A stretch of DNA of 64,000 nucleotides from Triangularia verruculosa. Lineage: Eukaryota > Ascomycota > Sordariomycetes > Sordariales > Podosporaceae. Below the pieces are notes generated by a model that saw only the letters and a list, made by a program, of their open reading frames with translations, ran no database searches and was not told where the DNA came from. The position numbers and the translations under genes were made by a program. Below are positions 45,520-54,784 of this stretch, piece after piece. The stretch spans positions 62,001-126,000 of the forward strand of contig MU863948.1 in the NCBI GenBank assembly GCA_033296885.1. Direction: 5' to 3'. Positions within the stretch are counted from its first letter, which is position 1; each line of letters starts with the position of its first letter.

Positions 45520-45526
45520 TATAAAT
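45520..45526 (+). promoter_or_regulatory. candidate TATA box of the acetyltransferase gene
   Basis: TATAAAT, 212 bp before the preferred ATG (45738). If transcription starts about 30 bp downstream, the leader would contain an in-frame ATG at 45603 with weak context; ATG 45738 (CACCATGG) has strong context. Confidence 0.45.
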
Positions 45527-45737
45527 TCCTGGCCCCTTGGCACTTGGGCACACTCTCAACCCCCCTCCTCCCACTCAACCACCACTCACATTACCAATTT
45601 TCATGATCTTAGACCCTGGTCATATCGAGGAAAACACCTCGCTCCGTTGGCGACATCACTTTCGATATACCAGCAACCCCTACGTGGCTTCGAGGCCCGA
45701 TATCTCATCACCACACAGCACCCACCACTCAGTCACC

Positions 45738-47268
45738 ATGGACCAACCATTTTCCACCGCTGCCGCGCTCAAGCAGCAGTACCACGGCATCGAGGTGTCT
45801 TTTCCTGCAGGAAACAACGACTTCCGTGCGGTGCGCAACTCTTGTGCAGCAGCATGCCGTGCATTCAACAGCACGCCCGAGGATGCGGATGCAAAGATCC
45901 GCGGTGAGAAGTGGCTCGAGTAAGTCTCTTTTTGTCTCCTATAGGTCCTGGCGAAGCAATGTTTTCGTTGACACACGTCTCTTGTACAGCATTGTCAAGC
46001 CGGGCCGTCCCAAGAAGGAGGATGGCACGTCGGCAGAGGAGGGCACCATGGTCACCCACGATCAGGCCATCAGCAACCCTGCCCTCAAGGCCACCATCCC
46101 CTTCGTCAAGCCCCCTCTCTGGGTCGACTACGGCACCCGCCTCAAGGTCGCCAGCAGCACCTTCATCAACCGCAACTGCGTCATCCTCGACACCCCCGTG
46201 GCCGACCTGATCATTGGTGAACGCTGCAACATCGGCACCAATTGCACCATCGTCTGCGTTGGTCGTAAGTCTTTTTTTTTCTTTCTTTTCCTGACCTTCT
46301 CGTTTCCTTTCCTCTTCCTGTGTGATGTGATGGGGTGTGTCTCTTTTTTCAGCTCATCCTGCTTTTATGTCTCGGAATGATCCGGTCCGGGCAATCGGGA
46401 GTCGTTCCCGAGGGGGGGGGGGGGGGGGGGGGGGGGCAGGACCTTTTGTCTCGCACACTTGCTGCAGATGCAGCCGAATGTGGAAGTCGATGACCAACAA
46501 GAAAGAAGAGCCAACACGCACTAACAAGCCACTCCAACAGATCCCGTCAGCCTGGAAGGGCGGAGGTCGTCCAAGCTGAGCACCGGTGCTCCCGTCACGA
46601 TTGGTAACGATGTCTGGATCGGCGCCAACGTCACCATCCTGTGAGTCTTTGTTTTGCTTTTTCATGATACCGACCACACTATCAAAGCATCATCCCTGGT
46701 CTTGTCTTGGATCCCTCTCCCCCTTGATACATCTCTCCCTCCTGATTGGTCAGATCGTTTCGATAACCGTTGCGCTGGTTTTCGGCTTCCCGTCCTTCTT
46801 TGCTGACACACCACCCCCCATCGCAGACCAGGCGTCTCCATCGGCAACGGCGCAGTCATCGGTGCCGGCACCCTCGTCAACTGCAACATCCCACCCATGA
46901 CCCTCGCCGTCGGGTCCCCCGTCCGGCTGGTCAAATCCCTCGTTTCCACCGAAGACAAACCCCTCAACCTGATCAAAACCGTTTGCGAATCAACCAAGTT
47001 TACCAACTCCCTTCCCATGGAACAGTGGGACGGCACCGACTCTGCCTTTCGCGCCGCCCAAGCGGCCCAGCTCGCGCAGCAGAGCCGCCGAGGCAGCGAG
47101 CAGGTCGCCATCCAGCGCCGGGAGGAGCAACGGGAGCGGCTTAGAAAGTCGGAAATCGTTGTCATCGCGGCCGTCACGACGGTGGTGCTGGCGCTGCTGA
47201 TGCTGTTCAGTCTGTTTTTCTTTGCGGGGCTGTATTTGGGGGGACGGAGGGGGTGTATCGATCTTTGA
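45738..47268 (+). CDS. membrane-tethered hexapeptide-repeat O-acetyltransferase, 332 aa
   Basis: Four exons: 45738-45919, 45990-46264, 46541-46640, 46827-47268; introns of 70, 276 and 186 nt (GTAAGT, GTAAGT, GTGAGT donors) keep frame. Residues 1-65 resemble the helical N-terminal domain of maltose/galactoside acetyltransferases (CAAACRAFNSTPEDADAKI). The left-handed beta-helix follows: LIIGERCNIGTNCTIVCVG, GAPVTIGNDVWIGANVTIL, GVSIGNGAVIGAGTLVNC, IPPMTLAVGSPVRLVKS. Family reaction: acetyl transfer from acetyl-CoA to a sugar hydroxyl. Unusually, an Ala/Gln/Arg-rich helix (about 265-300) and a strong C-terminal transmembrane segment (VVIAAVTTVVLALLMLFSLF) follow, predicting tail anchoring. Intron 2 contains a G25 run. 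An in-frame upstream ATG (45603) would add 45 residues. Confidence 0.85.
46412..46436 (+). repeat. G25 homopolymer inside an intron
   Basis: Twenty-five consecutive G in intron 2 of the acetyltransferase gene. Likely length-variable and able to form G-quadruplex in the pre-mRNA. Its exact length is prone to sequencing error. Confidence 0.9.
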
Positions 47269-48144
47269 GAGCTAAACAAACTTCCCTTGAAGTCATGATG
47301 ACGTGACGAAACTCAGCAACACCACCCACCACCACACACCAATTCGGCTGGTCCGATTTCTGTCTGTGGGAAAGGTGAAATTTTGAAAGGAAAAAAAAAC
47401 AGCATACAACACACGAACGGACGGACGGACGAGAACGAGACGAAACACACGATATAAACACCGATATTAATAGAGGGGGATTCACATCATCAACCGACCG
47501 GCCAGCTCGATAGGAGGTATACAAGGGACACACAGAACACTTCGAGTCCGGCTTTTCTTTTCGCCTCCACTCACAAGCAACAACGGGGGACAGCATTTTG
47601 TAACAACAACAAACACGGGTCTGGCATTTTCTTTCTCGTTTTTTATTTTTTTTAGTTGTATGGGATACCCGGACATTCTTCTTCGCAAGGGCAAAAGGGG
47701 GAAACAGGGGGTCAGCACTGTCACAGAGAAAGGTTTTTTTCATTGGACTCGGGGGCGATTTTCATGATAAAAGGCAAATGGGAAAGGGAAATCAACGGGA
47801 TGGGTGTGAAATCGGCGTGTGGAAGGAGGGGGAGTAAAAGAGAACGGGGTGTTGTGGTTCCTATAGCGTTTGCGTTTTCCTCATCCTTTGATTGTGGCGT
47901 CGTCGTTTTATCGGCTTTAGCGTTTTGCGGCTTTTTTTGCTGGAAATATACCCCCCCCCGACTTTTTCTGAGGCACCGATCTTGATCAACCGTCCACAAC
48001 ATTATCAACGATCATTTCGTGACTACAGCTGCTTTGCCACAATAACAGGCATTCATAAATCAAACTCGGCTCCTACATATCTACGTACCAAGAAGGCCCC
48101 GTTATCATAAACTACAGACTCCAGAAACAAACTCAAGCCACAAC
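47269..48144. other. convergent intergenic region
   Basis: Tail-to-tail spacer between the acetyltransferase and phosphoketolase genes. Contains A8, a GGAC tetranucleotide repeat near 47418, T-rich runs near 47635-47655 and C9 near 47952. Consistent with two 3' UTRs; no gene seen. Confidence 0.5.
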
Positions 48145-50565
48145 CTACTCAAATTTTGCAACCTCATACATATCATCCGGATCCTTTCCCTCCCGCTCGA
48201 TAAACCCCCTCACCTCCTCCACCTGCCTCTCAATCTCCCCCAGCACCTTTTCCTTCTCCCCCTCGCCCACTGTCTCTCCCGCCAGCACCGCCCGTCTCGC
48301 CACATTAAACCTGCTGACCCCATTCAAGAGCATCATGTTAAACGGCGTCGTCGTCGTCCCCTCCTCAATATACCCCCCCACACTCATCCTGCCCACATTC
48401 TCCCTCCCAAACAACAACCCCTGCAGCTCCGTCGGGTACCCATGGTAGTTAAACAGCACCGGCTTATCCCTCGTAAACAGCTCCAAAAACTTGTCCTTGC
48501 TCAATGCATGCGGGTGCTTGGACACCGGGGCGAGGATCATCAGATCCGTCACATTGACAACTCTGACTTTGAGGCTGGGGCAGACGGTGCGGAGGAGCTC
48601 GGCCGCTTTGACCACCTCGAAGGTGACTTCGACCCCGATTCCCACCAGCACCACGTCAGGTTCTTCACCCTGAGAAAGAGGGGTCGAGGCAAAGCGCCAG
48701 ATCGAAGCTCCTTGCTTGCAGTGCTGCTCTGCCTCTTCTGCCGACAGGTACACGGCGGTGGGTTGCTTGGAGCCGATGATGAGGTTGGTGTAGTTTTTGG
48801 ATTTGAGGCAGTGGTGGACGGTGGAGAGGAAGCAGTTCGCGTCGGGGGGGAGGTAAACTCTGGCAGCCTCGGCCTTGAGGTTGAGGACCGCGCCGATGAA
48901 GCTTGGGTTTTGGTGGGAGAAGCCGTTGTGCTCTTGTCTGGCCCAGGTGCTGGTTTCGATGTAGTTGATCGAAGCCAAGTCTCCGCGCCATTCGACCTCA
49001 CGGGCAATCTTGATGAACTTGGAGTATTGCACCATCATGGTGTGGACAATGCCAAGGAAGGACTCATAGCTGGGGAAGATGGCCGTTCGCCCGGTGAGAG
49101 TATACCCTTGCATAAAAGCCTGGCAGTCATGCTCCGACAGCACCTCAATGACCCTTCCACCATTAGCACGAGAGTACTCATCCCACTGAAAGTTTCGCTG
49201 GGTATGATCCAGAATAGCATCCAGCTTGTTACTCTCCAACTCATCCGGCGAGAACAACCTGATACTGCTCGGATTCTCCTGGAACACCTTGTCCAAAAAC
49301 TTCCCCGTTACCTTCATACAGCTCTGGTCCGTCCCCTTCTCCACCATAAACTCCTTCCAATCCACATTCTTCAGTTCCACATACGGATCATACGTCAACT
49401 TATTCTGCCCCAACCGCCTCTCATTCTCCTTTGGCAGAATCCTCGTCACCTCCTCCGTCGGCTTCCCATCCTTGATCAACTCCCCAATCCGGTAACTCTC
49501 CAGCCACTCCCTCAACTCCTCCAACTGTCCATCCTCCTCCCCGGCCTTTGGCAGCGGGACTTGATGAGAGTGGAAACTCCCTTCAATAATCTTCCCATCG
49601 ACCTCCTTCGGCCCCGTCCAGCCCTTGGGAGTTCTGAGCACAATCATCGGCCATCTCGGCTTCACCAACGCCTCCCCTTCCCTCGCAGCCTTTTGAATCT
49701 TCTTGATCTCTCCCAACGCCCACTCAAGGCTAGCTTGCAAATCATCATCCACACTCTCCAGCTGATCCACGATCCGGACTTGGTACCCATACCCCGTGAA
49801 CAGCGCGACCGTCTCCTTGTCGTCCATGCACCCAAAGATTGTCCTCTCCGAAATCTTGAACCCGTTGACGTGCAAGATCGGGATGACGGCTCCGGATTCC
49901 TTGGGGTCAAGGAACTTGGTCGCGTGCCAAGCGGTAGCTGTAGGACCGGTCTCTGCCTCGCCGTCTCCGACAACCACAGCAACGACAAGATCAGGTTTGT
50001 CCATCACCGCCCCAAACGCTGCGCCCAGAGCATACCCAAGTTCACCGCCCTCGTGGATAGCACCCGGAGTCTCGGCGTTGATGTGGCTCGGGAATCCCCC
50101 CGGGACAGAAAATCTCGTCACCAGGTTGTGAAATCCAGATTCGGAAACGTCATACTCCCCGGGATAAAACTTCCCTAGGCTCCCCTCCAGCCAGAGAGCG
50201 GCGAGTGCTGCAGGAGCACCGTGGCCGGGCCCGATAACGTAGATCATTTCCAGGTCGCTGTGGTTCCGCAGCAAAAGGTTGAGGTGGCTGTACACCAGGA
50301 TCAGACCGGGGCAGGTGCCCCAATGTCCCAACAGCCGGGGCTTGATGTCATTGTGTGTGAGGGCTGATTTGAGGAGGGTGTTGTCCCTGAGGAAAATCAT
50401 CGACGCAGCGAGGTAGTTCGCCGCTCGCTGGAAGGCCTTGAGGGAGTGTCTGTCTTCATCGGGGAGCGGCTGATGGGGGAGCTGGACGGCGAGGTCGAGG
50501 ATGCTGCTCGGGAGAGCGGAGGGAAGGGGAGGAGGATTTGGGATGGGAATTTCGGCTCTGGGCAT
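48145..50565 (-). CDS. xylulose-5-phosphate/fructose-6-phosphate phosphoketolase, 806 aa
   Basis: Single exon, ATG at 50565. A thiamine-diphosphate enzyme that splits xylulose-5-P or fructose-6-P with phosphate into acetyl phosphate plus glyceraldehyde-3-P or erythrose-4-P. Landmarks: LLGHWGTCPGL (78-88), IGPGHGAPA (111-119), the ThDP/Mg motif GDGEAETGP (200-208), VLSEHDCQAF containing the expected catalytic Glu (about E478), and the signature ETSTWARQEHNGFSHQNP (537-554) with its two His. Length matches the usual 790-825. No targeting signal, so cytosolic. The intronless structure and bacterial-type family fit the ancient bacterial origin proposed for fungal phosphoketolases, but codon use is native. 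No acetate kinase gene, a common fungal partner, lies in the window; the convergent neighbour is an acetyltransferase. A long open frame on the opposite strand is a shadow. Confidence 0.97.
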   Translation of the reverse strand: MPRAEIPIPNPPPLPSALPSSILDLAVQLPHQPLPDEDRHSLKAFQRAANYLAASMIFLRDNTLLKSALTHNDIKPRLLGHWGTCPGLILVYSHLNLLLRNHSDLEMIYVIGPGHGAPAALAALWLEGSLGKFYPGEYDVSESGFHNLVTRFSVPGGFPSHINAETPGAIHEGGELGYALGAAFGAVMDKPDLVVAVVVGDGEAETGPTATAWHATKFLDPKESGAVIPILHVNGFKISERTIFGCMDDKETVALFTGYGYQVRIVDQLESVDDDLQASLEWALGEIKKIQKAAREGEALVKPRWPMIVLRTPKGWTGPKEVDGKIIEGSFHSHQVPLPKAGEEDGQLEELREWLESYRIGELIKDGKPTEEVTRILPKENERRLGQNKLTYDPYVELKNVDWKEFMVEKGTDQSCMKVTGKFLDKVFQENPSSIRLFSPDELESNKLDAILDHTQRNFQWDEYSRANGGRVIEVLSEHDCQAFMQGYTLTGRTAIFPSYESFLGIVHTMMVQYSKFIKIAREVEWRGDLASINYIETSTWARQEHNGFSHQNPSFIGAVLNLKAEAARVYLPPDANCFLSTVHHCLKSKNYTNLIIGSKQPTAVYLSAEEAEQHCKQGASIWRFASTPLSQGEEPDVVLVGIGVEVTFEVVKAAELLRTVCPSLKVRVVNVTDLMILAPVSKHPHALSKDKFLELFTRDKPVLFNYHGYPTELQGLLFGRENVGRMSVGGYIEEGTTTTPFNMMLLNGVSRFNVARRAVLAGETVGEGEKEKVLGEIERQVEEVRGFIEREGKDPDDMYEVAKFE

Positions 50566-50980
50566 TTTGACGGTGCTTTTTTCTTCGTTGGACCGTTTCG
50601 TATTAGTAGTCGGTAGTCGTGTAAGTGCTAGTCAACGGTAGTGGCGCGCGTCAAAGTGTAAGCGGGCCGCGCCGTTGGAAAGTCAATTTGTATCAAATGT
50701 AGGGACCGTTGTCTGTGCGAGATGCAAAATGCTAGAAATAGAGTTTGGAAGTGTTCATCGCAAGCAGTAGTTTTGTTGTCAGTTTGGATGACAGGTTGAT
50801 ATTCAAGCATGCCGTATCAATGACGTAGGGCAGTCCCGCCAATCAGTCGCCTTCCTGCACGTCAACCAAGCTGCCGGATCGGCCCACTTTTCCCATTGGC
50901 TGGCGTTGCATGGGAATGCCTTCACAGCAGGCCATATTGTGGAATCTATTAGTGTACTCTTGTGTATCCGGGCTTTTGAT
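50566..50980. other. phosphoketolase promoter region
   Basis: Between the phosphoketolase ATG and the stop of the Zn2Cys6 gene on the same strand. Nothing else seen. Confidence 0.45.
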
Positions 50981-52646
50981 CTACCGGCCCAAACCAAGCC
51001 CAACGACCCTCATAGGCCATTCGATCCACTCCCTGTGCTCTGCATCCAAGATCTGGTGGGCTCTCTCTACGAGATGATCTCCCCATCCCTGAAGCCACCA
51101 TGTCCGCTCGTGATGTTTCCATAGTATACAAAAGTGCGCAAAGATAGCCACGGCCTCCTGGGTGGGAATCTTTAGCAGGGGGACCAGGGAGTCTGATACC
51201 CCCCACAGCCACAACATGGCGTCCAACACATCCTTCTCTTCTTCCCCGTTCTGTTCTCGGGTGATGACCACCAAAGACAACTCCAGCTCGTCAATGGCGT
51301 GTATGTATGTCGCCAACCTCTCTTGCGCCCCTTCCTGTCCTTCCTGCTGTTTCATACTGTTCACAATCTTCTCTCTCAAGCCAGAGAGCGGACCCCATGC
51401 CTCCCCCATATGGCTCTCCTCCATCTTGGCTCTGTGCGTCCTCCACCTCTGTCCGCCATAGGCCAGAAAAGGGGCGAGCATCGTCTCTTGCCCTCTCTGC
51501 CCGAGCACGGCGCTGAGTGACTTGGCTCCTGTCACAAGAAAAGTCCACTCTGGAAACGACGAGGTTTCGTTGATGAAGAAGGACCCGTCAGATTGCGGTC
51601 TCCTTGGGCTGGCAAGTGCTAAGCCGCTACTGTGTCAGCATCGAACTTAGTCTGCTGTGAGAGGGACATACCAAAATATATCGTCAACATGCTGAACAAA
51701 AACAACCTCGCTGCTGCGTCCTTGTCCACTTGGAGCAGATTGCCATGGATGTCATCGTTCAGAAACTTCATCGCCTCTCTGCTGGCCTTTTGGTGCAGGA
51801 GCATGCCCTGTGCAGTGTAGAAATCTCTTCTCTCAGAGCTGTCCTGATGGTAAGCAAGGTGAAGCGAGCTGATCGCCAGTACTGCCCTCATGATGAACTC
51901 ATACTTCAACCCCACATCTACCACGTCCACACGCCAAAAGTCACGCACGGCGGGGTCTGATGCAAGGGTGAGGTATGTCCGGGAGGTGAAGTTGTGGAGT
52001 AGTTCCAGCTCCAGCATGGGGAGGATGTCCGACTCTGCTGGTGGAGCAGAAGGTGGGTAAGGGTAGGGACTCAGCGGGGAGGACGGCGACCTGGAGGCTC
52101 TGGTGGCAGTTTTGGAAGCATGGCGGGCACGGCTGTGGTTTGGAATACTAAGGTTGGTTGGAATTGCCGTGCCCGGTGGAGCGGTGAGAAACGGACACTC
52201 AACTCCGTGAGAGATGCAGTTGAGACAGGACGGGTGGCGTTCGTCACACTTGAGTCCCGACAGTCTGGTTAGATCAGATCTAGATTACGATCGGCTACTT
52301 CGGGTATTTAAGTTGTAGTTAGGGCACAGACCTTGATCTTGCGGGCCTTGCAAATGGCACACCCGGTGCGGCTCTTCTTGTGCGTCCTTCGGCCCGTGTA
52401 GGTCAGGCCCACCGGGGCGGTTGGTGGCTGTCGATGTGTCACGATCTGGGGAACCGGTGGTACAGGTGGTACATGAGAGCCATGTGGTGTCGGAAGGTGG
52501 GATCCGAGAGGGGTTGGGGTCCCGGCTGGTGACGAGGGACTGGGTGTCAACAGGTGGGCGTCCGGTGCCGCACCTGACTCCCGATTGCTGCTGCTCGGGT
52601 TCGGGTCCGACATGTGGCGACTGTGAGGAGGTGATTGGCTGGGCAT
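50981..52646 (-). CDS. Zn2Cys6 transcription factor, 509 aa
   Basis: Minus strand, three exons: 52646-52332, 52248-51672, 51618-50981; introns 52249-52331 (GTCTGT donor, CTCAAG acceptor, phase 0) and 51619-51671 (GTATGT...CTTAG, phase 1). Intron 1 interrupts the binuclear cluster: C96-AI-C99-KARKIK then C106-DERHPS-C113-LN-C116-ISHGVE-C123, a perfect CX2CX6CX6CX2CX6C. Residues 1-90 are Pro/Ser/Thr-rich. After a basic/Ser-rich linker the middle region (MLELELLHNFTSRTYLTL, FIMRAVLAISSLHLAY) matches the fungal regulator domain found in UPC2/sterol-uptake-type factors. The nuclear DNA-binding role is by family; target genes are unknown. It is transcribed away from the RTA1-like gene, which is a possible but untested target. 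The GTCTGT donor is non-consensus, yet only this join restores the cluster. Confidence 0.9.
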
Positions 52647-53749
52647 GGAGATGGGCTTGGGGAAATCAATGACTGCTGGCGGTGACAGGTCAGTGACAGG
52701 TCAGATACCACAGAAGGAGATTGCGAGATGATGTTGATTGGAGGTACCGCCCAGCTGTAGTCCAAACACTCAGGAGAGACATAAAGGAAAAGACAGATGG
52801 CGGAGCTGTTGACTGGTCAATGGCTGGTGAGGGTGGTGGAAGGAACCGCATCGCGCTAAAACCACCCTCGCAGATGCCAAGCAATGCGCCAAACCACTGT
52901 GGGGTCTGGGGCTGCCAAAGTGCAGCAACGTTGTCTGTCCTTCCAGTGTCATCAAGACTCACGCTAGAACTTCTAGAAGCCATTCACCAGATCCCAATGA
53001 CCAGTCAATGGATCACCATGACGAATCCGAACCCGACAAAGAAAACTTCGGCTGGTGGGCCTTTTTGGCTTGGCAGCCTTACTCAGACGGCTACGCCACA
53101 GGGTGCTGATAGCCGTGTTCGGTTCCATCTTGAATTTCTGTCCAATCGCCATGGGCCAAGCTTTGATGGCCGCCTACACCTAGGGGTGAATGCACTCGCT
53201 TTCGCAAACTTGCTGATGCTGCGTCCGAGAAACCCACAAATTTCCATCTTCCTTCCTATCGCAGTCGCATTGTCAAGCTGCGCAAAGCCTCGATAAGAAG
53301 CGACCCGGACACTCCAACGCCGCAAAGAGAGGAGAAAGAAGATTACAACCCGGTGCTCGGTACACGACATGATCCGTCAGCATACAATGTAACAAAACGG
53401 GCAAAATGAGCGAGGATGGATCTCCAGATTCGCTCCATGTTTAAAACCCCATGGAATCCCTTCCCACTCATCCCGCTCGCCGCTTAGTACCTACTTCTCT
53501 TCTCTTGGATTACTTTCAACGTCGGCTCTTCACACGCTCTTTTGCTGGCGCTTCCCTCCCTCACGGACACGACAGACTTTGGATAGACTCATGAGCGTAT
53601 AGACTATAGACATACCAGAACGTACGGCGCAACTCGATGTGCCCTTAAATTCACACCTTCCGACCCATCACCTTTCAGAGCCTGCATCGACTACATAGGT
53701 ATTCAACGGGCTCAACTGAACGTCCAACGGCTGAGCCACACCCACCAAA
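52647..53749. other. 1.1-kb divergent promoter region, regulator / RTA1-like
   Basis: Shared upstream region of the Zn2Cys6 gene and the RTA1-like gene. Open frames (52721-53296 plus, 53083-53370 minus) have no protein character. No clear CGG-N-CCG site was picked out by eye. Confidence 0.45.
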
Positions 53750-54784
53750 ATGTCAGACGCCATCGACTTCTCCTCCCTCCCCCCGGGTTTCTATCCCACG
53801 TATGAAACGTGCGACGCCATCTCCCCCATCTGCCCCCTCCAAGCCACCACCCTAGGCTACTCCCCCAACCTCGGCGTCAACATCTTCGTCACCATAGGCT
53901 TCGGCCTCTTCGGCCTCATCACCCTCGCCACCGGCCTCTGGAGGCGAACTTGGGGCTTTTCCATCGCCGTCGCAGCCGGCTGTATCCTCGAGTGCGTCGG
54001 CTACGTCGGCCGTGTGCTCCTCTCGGAAAACGCATGGAACGGCGAAGCGTTCAAGATGCAGATTGTGGCCATCGTGCTGGGGCCGACGCTGGTGTGCATT
54101 GGGCTGTATCTGACGCTGAGGCACATTGTGATTAGCTTGAACCCAGAGCTGTCGAGGATCACGCCGAGGTTGTATCCAGTTTTCTTTGTGCCAGCGGATG
54201 TGAGCTGTTTGGTTATTCAGGCTATTGGCGGCGGTGTTGCTGCTTCGGCGGGCAAGAACAACTACGATATTTTGAAGCACGGCAACAGGATCATCATGGC
54301 TGGCATCGTGTTGCAGGTCATTGTTCTGGGCGCGTTTGGCAGCCTTGCGGGCGATTATCTGGTCAGAGCCAGGAAGACCTTTCACCAGAACCCAGGCATG
54401 GAAGGCAGTGCTCTGTGGAACGACAAGAGGTTCAGGGTGTTTTTGTGGGCGATGGGCGGTGCGTACGCTGCGCTGATGATCAGGTGCATCTACCGTATCG
54501 CCGAGATGGCTGGTGGATGGGGCAACCACATCATGCAGCACGAGTCGAGTTTCGTGGTGTTGGAGAGTTTCATGGTCCTGATTGCTTGCGGGTTGTTGGC
54601 TTGCGCCGCGCCAGCGTTCCTGTTCCCGGAGATGTCGCACAACCAGCGGGTCAAGAATCTGGGCAAGGGGAGGCAGCAGGGAGGTGTGGATGTTGAAACC
54701 GGGGCTGGGGAGAAGGCTACTGGCGCAAGCACCAGTCCTTCTGATACCGAGAGGCGGCCCGGGACTGGAGAGGCCGGCTTCTGA
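53750..54784 (+). CDS. RTA1-like seven-transmembrane protein, 344 aa
   Basis: Single exon. After a short extracellular-type N-terminus with paired cysteines (YETCDAISPICPLQ), seven hydrophobic helices follow: LGVNIFVTIGFGLFGLITL, FSIAVAAGCILECVGYVG, IVAIVLGPTLVCIGLYLTL, PVFFVPADVSCLVIQAIGGG, IIMAGIVLQVIVLGAFG, RVFLWAMGGAYAALMIRCIY and FVVLESFMVLIACGLLACA. ECVGYVGR, LGPTLVCIGLY, DVSCLVIQAIGGG and RCIYRIAE are RTA1 family blocks (RTA1, RSB1, lipid-translocating exporter-like). Yeast relatives affect sphingoid base export and resistance to 7-aminocholesterol; the substrate here is unknown. The cytosolic tail is Gly/Thr-rich. Leu codons are nearly all CTC before about 54050 and CTG/TTG after it, a sharp synonymous switch inside one exon. 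Confidence 0.92.
   Translation: MSDAIDFSSLPPGFYPTYETCDAISPICPLQATTLGYSPNLGVNIFVTIGFGLFGLITLATGLWRRTWGFSIAVAAGCILECVGYVGRVLLSENAWNGEAFKMQIVAIVLGPTLVCIGLYLTLRHIVISLNPELSRITPRLYPVFFVPADVSCLVIQAIGGGVAASAGKNNYDILKHGNRIIMAGIVLQVIVLGAFGSLAGDYLVRARKTFHQNPGMEGSALWNDKRFRVFLWAMGGAYAALMIRCIYRIAEMAGGWGNHIMQHESSFVVLESFMVLIACGLLACAAPAFLFPEMSHNQRVKNLGKGRQQGGVDVETGAGEKATGASTSPSDTERRPGTGEAGF

Larger units (their letters stand above)
41773..45737. other. 4-kb gene-poor region
   Basis: The longest stretch without a recognisable gene. It contains dispersed AGGTAGGTACCT-type patches (near 42461), the C10/T24 run at 44130-44163, the CAG/CAC repeat at 45122-45169, and TATAAAT at 45520-45526, a likely core promoter of the acetyltransferase gene. 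Open frames such as 43976-44548 have no protein character and cross the homopolymers. It could hold a long regulatory region or a non-coding RNA, but nothing in the sequence demands it. Confidence 0.5.

Noticed and set aside
45570..45737. Upstream in-frame ATG (45603) as start of the acetyltransferase
   Set aside because: The added 45 residues have no family match and weak initiation context, whereas 45738 has CACCATGG. Kept only as an alternative.
48442..50178. 578-codon open frame antisense to the phosphoketolase
   Set aside because: It exactly mirrors a strongly conserved enzyme on the other strand and has no recognisable content; it results from codon bias in the real gene.
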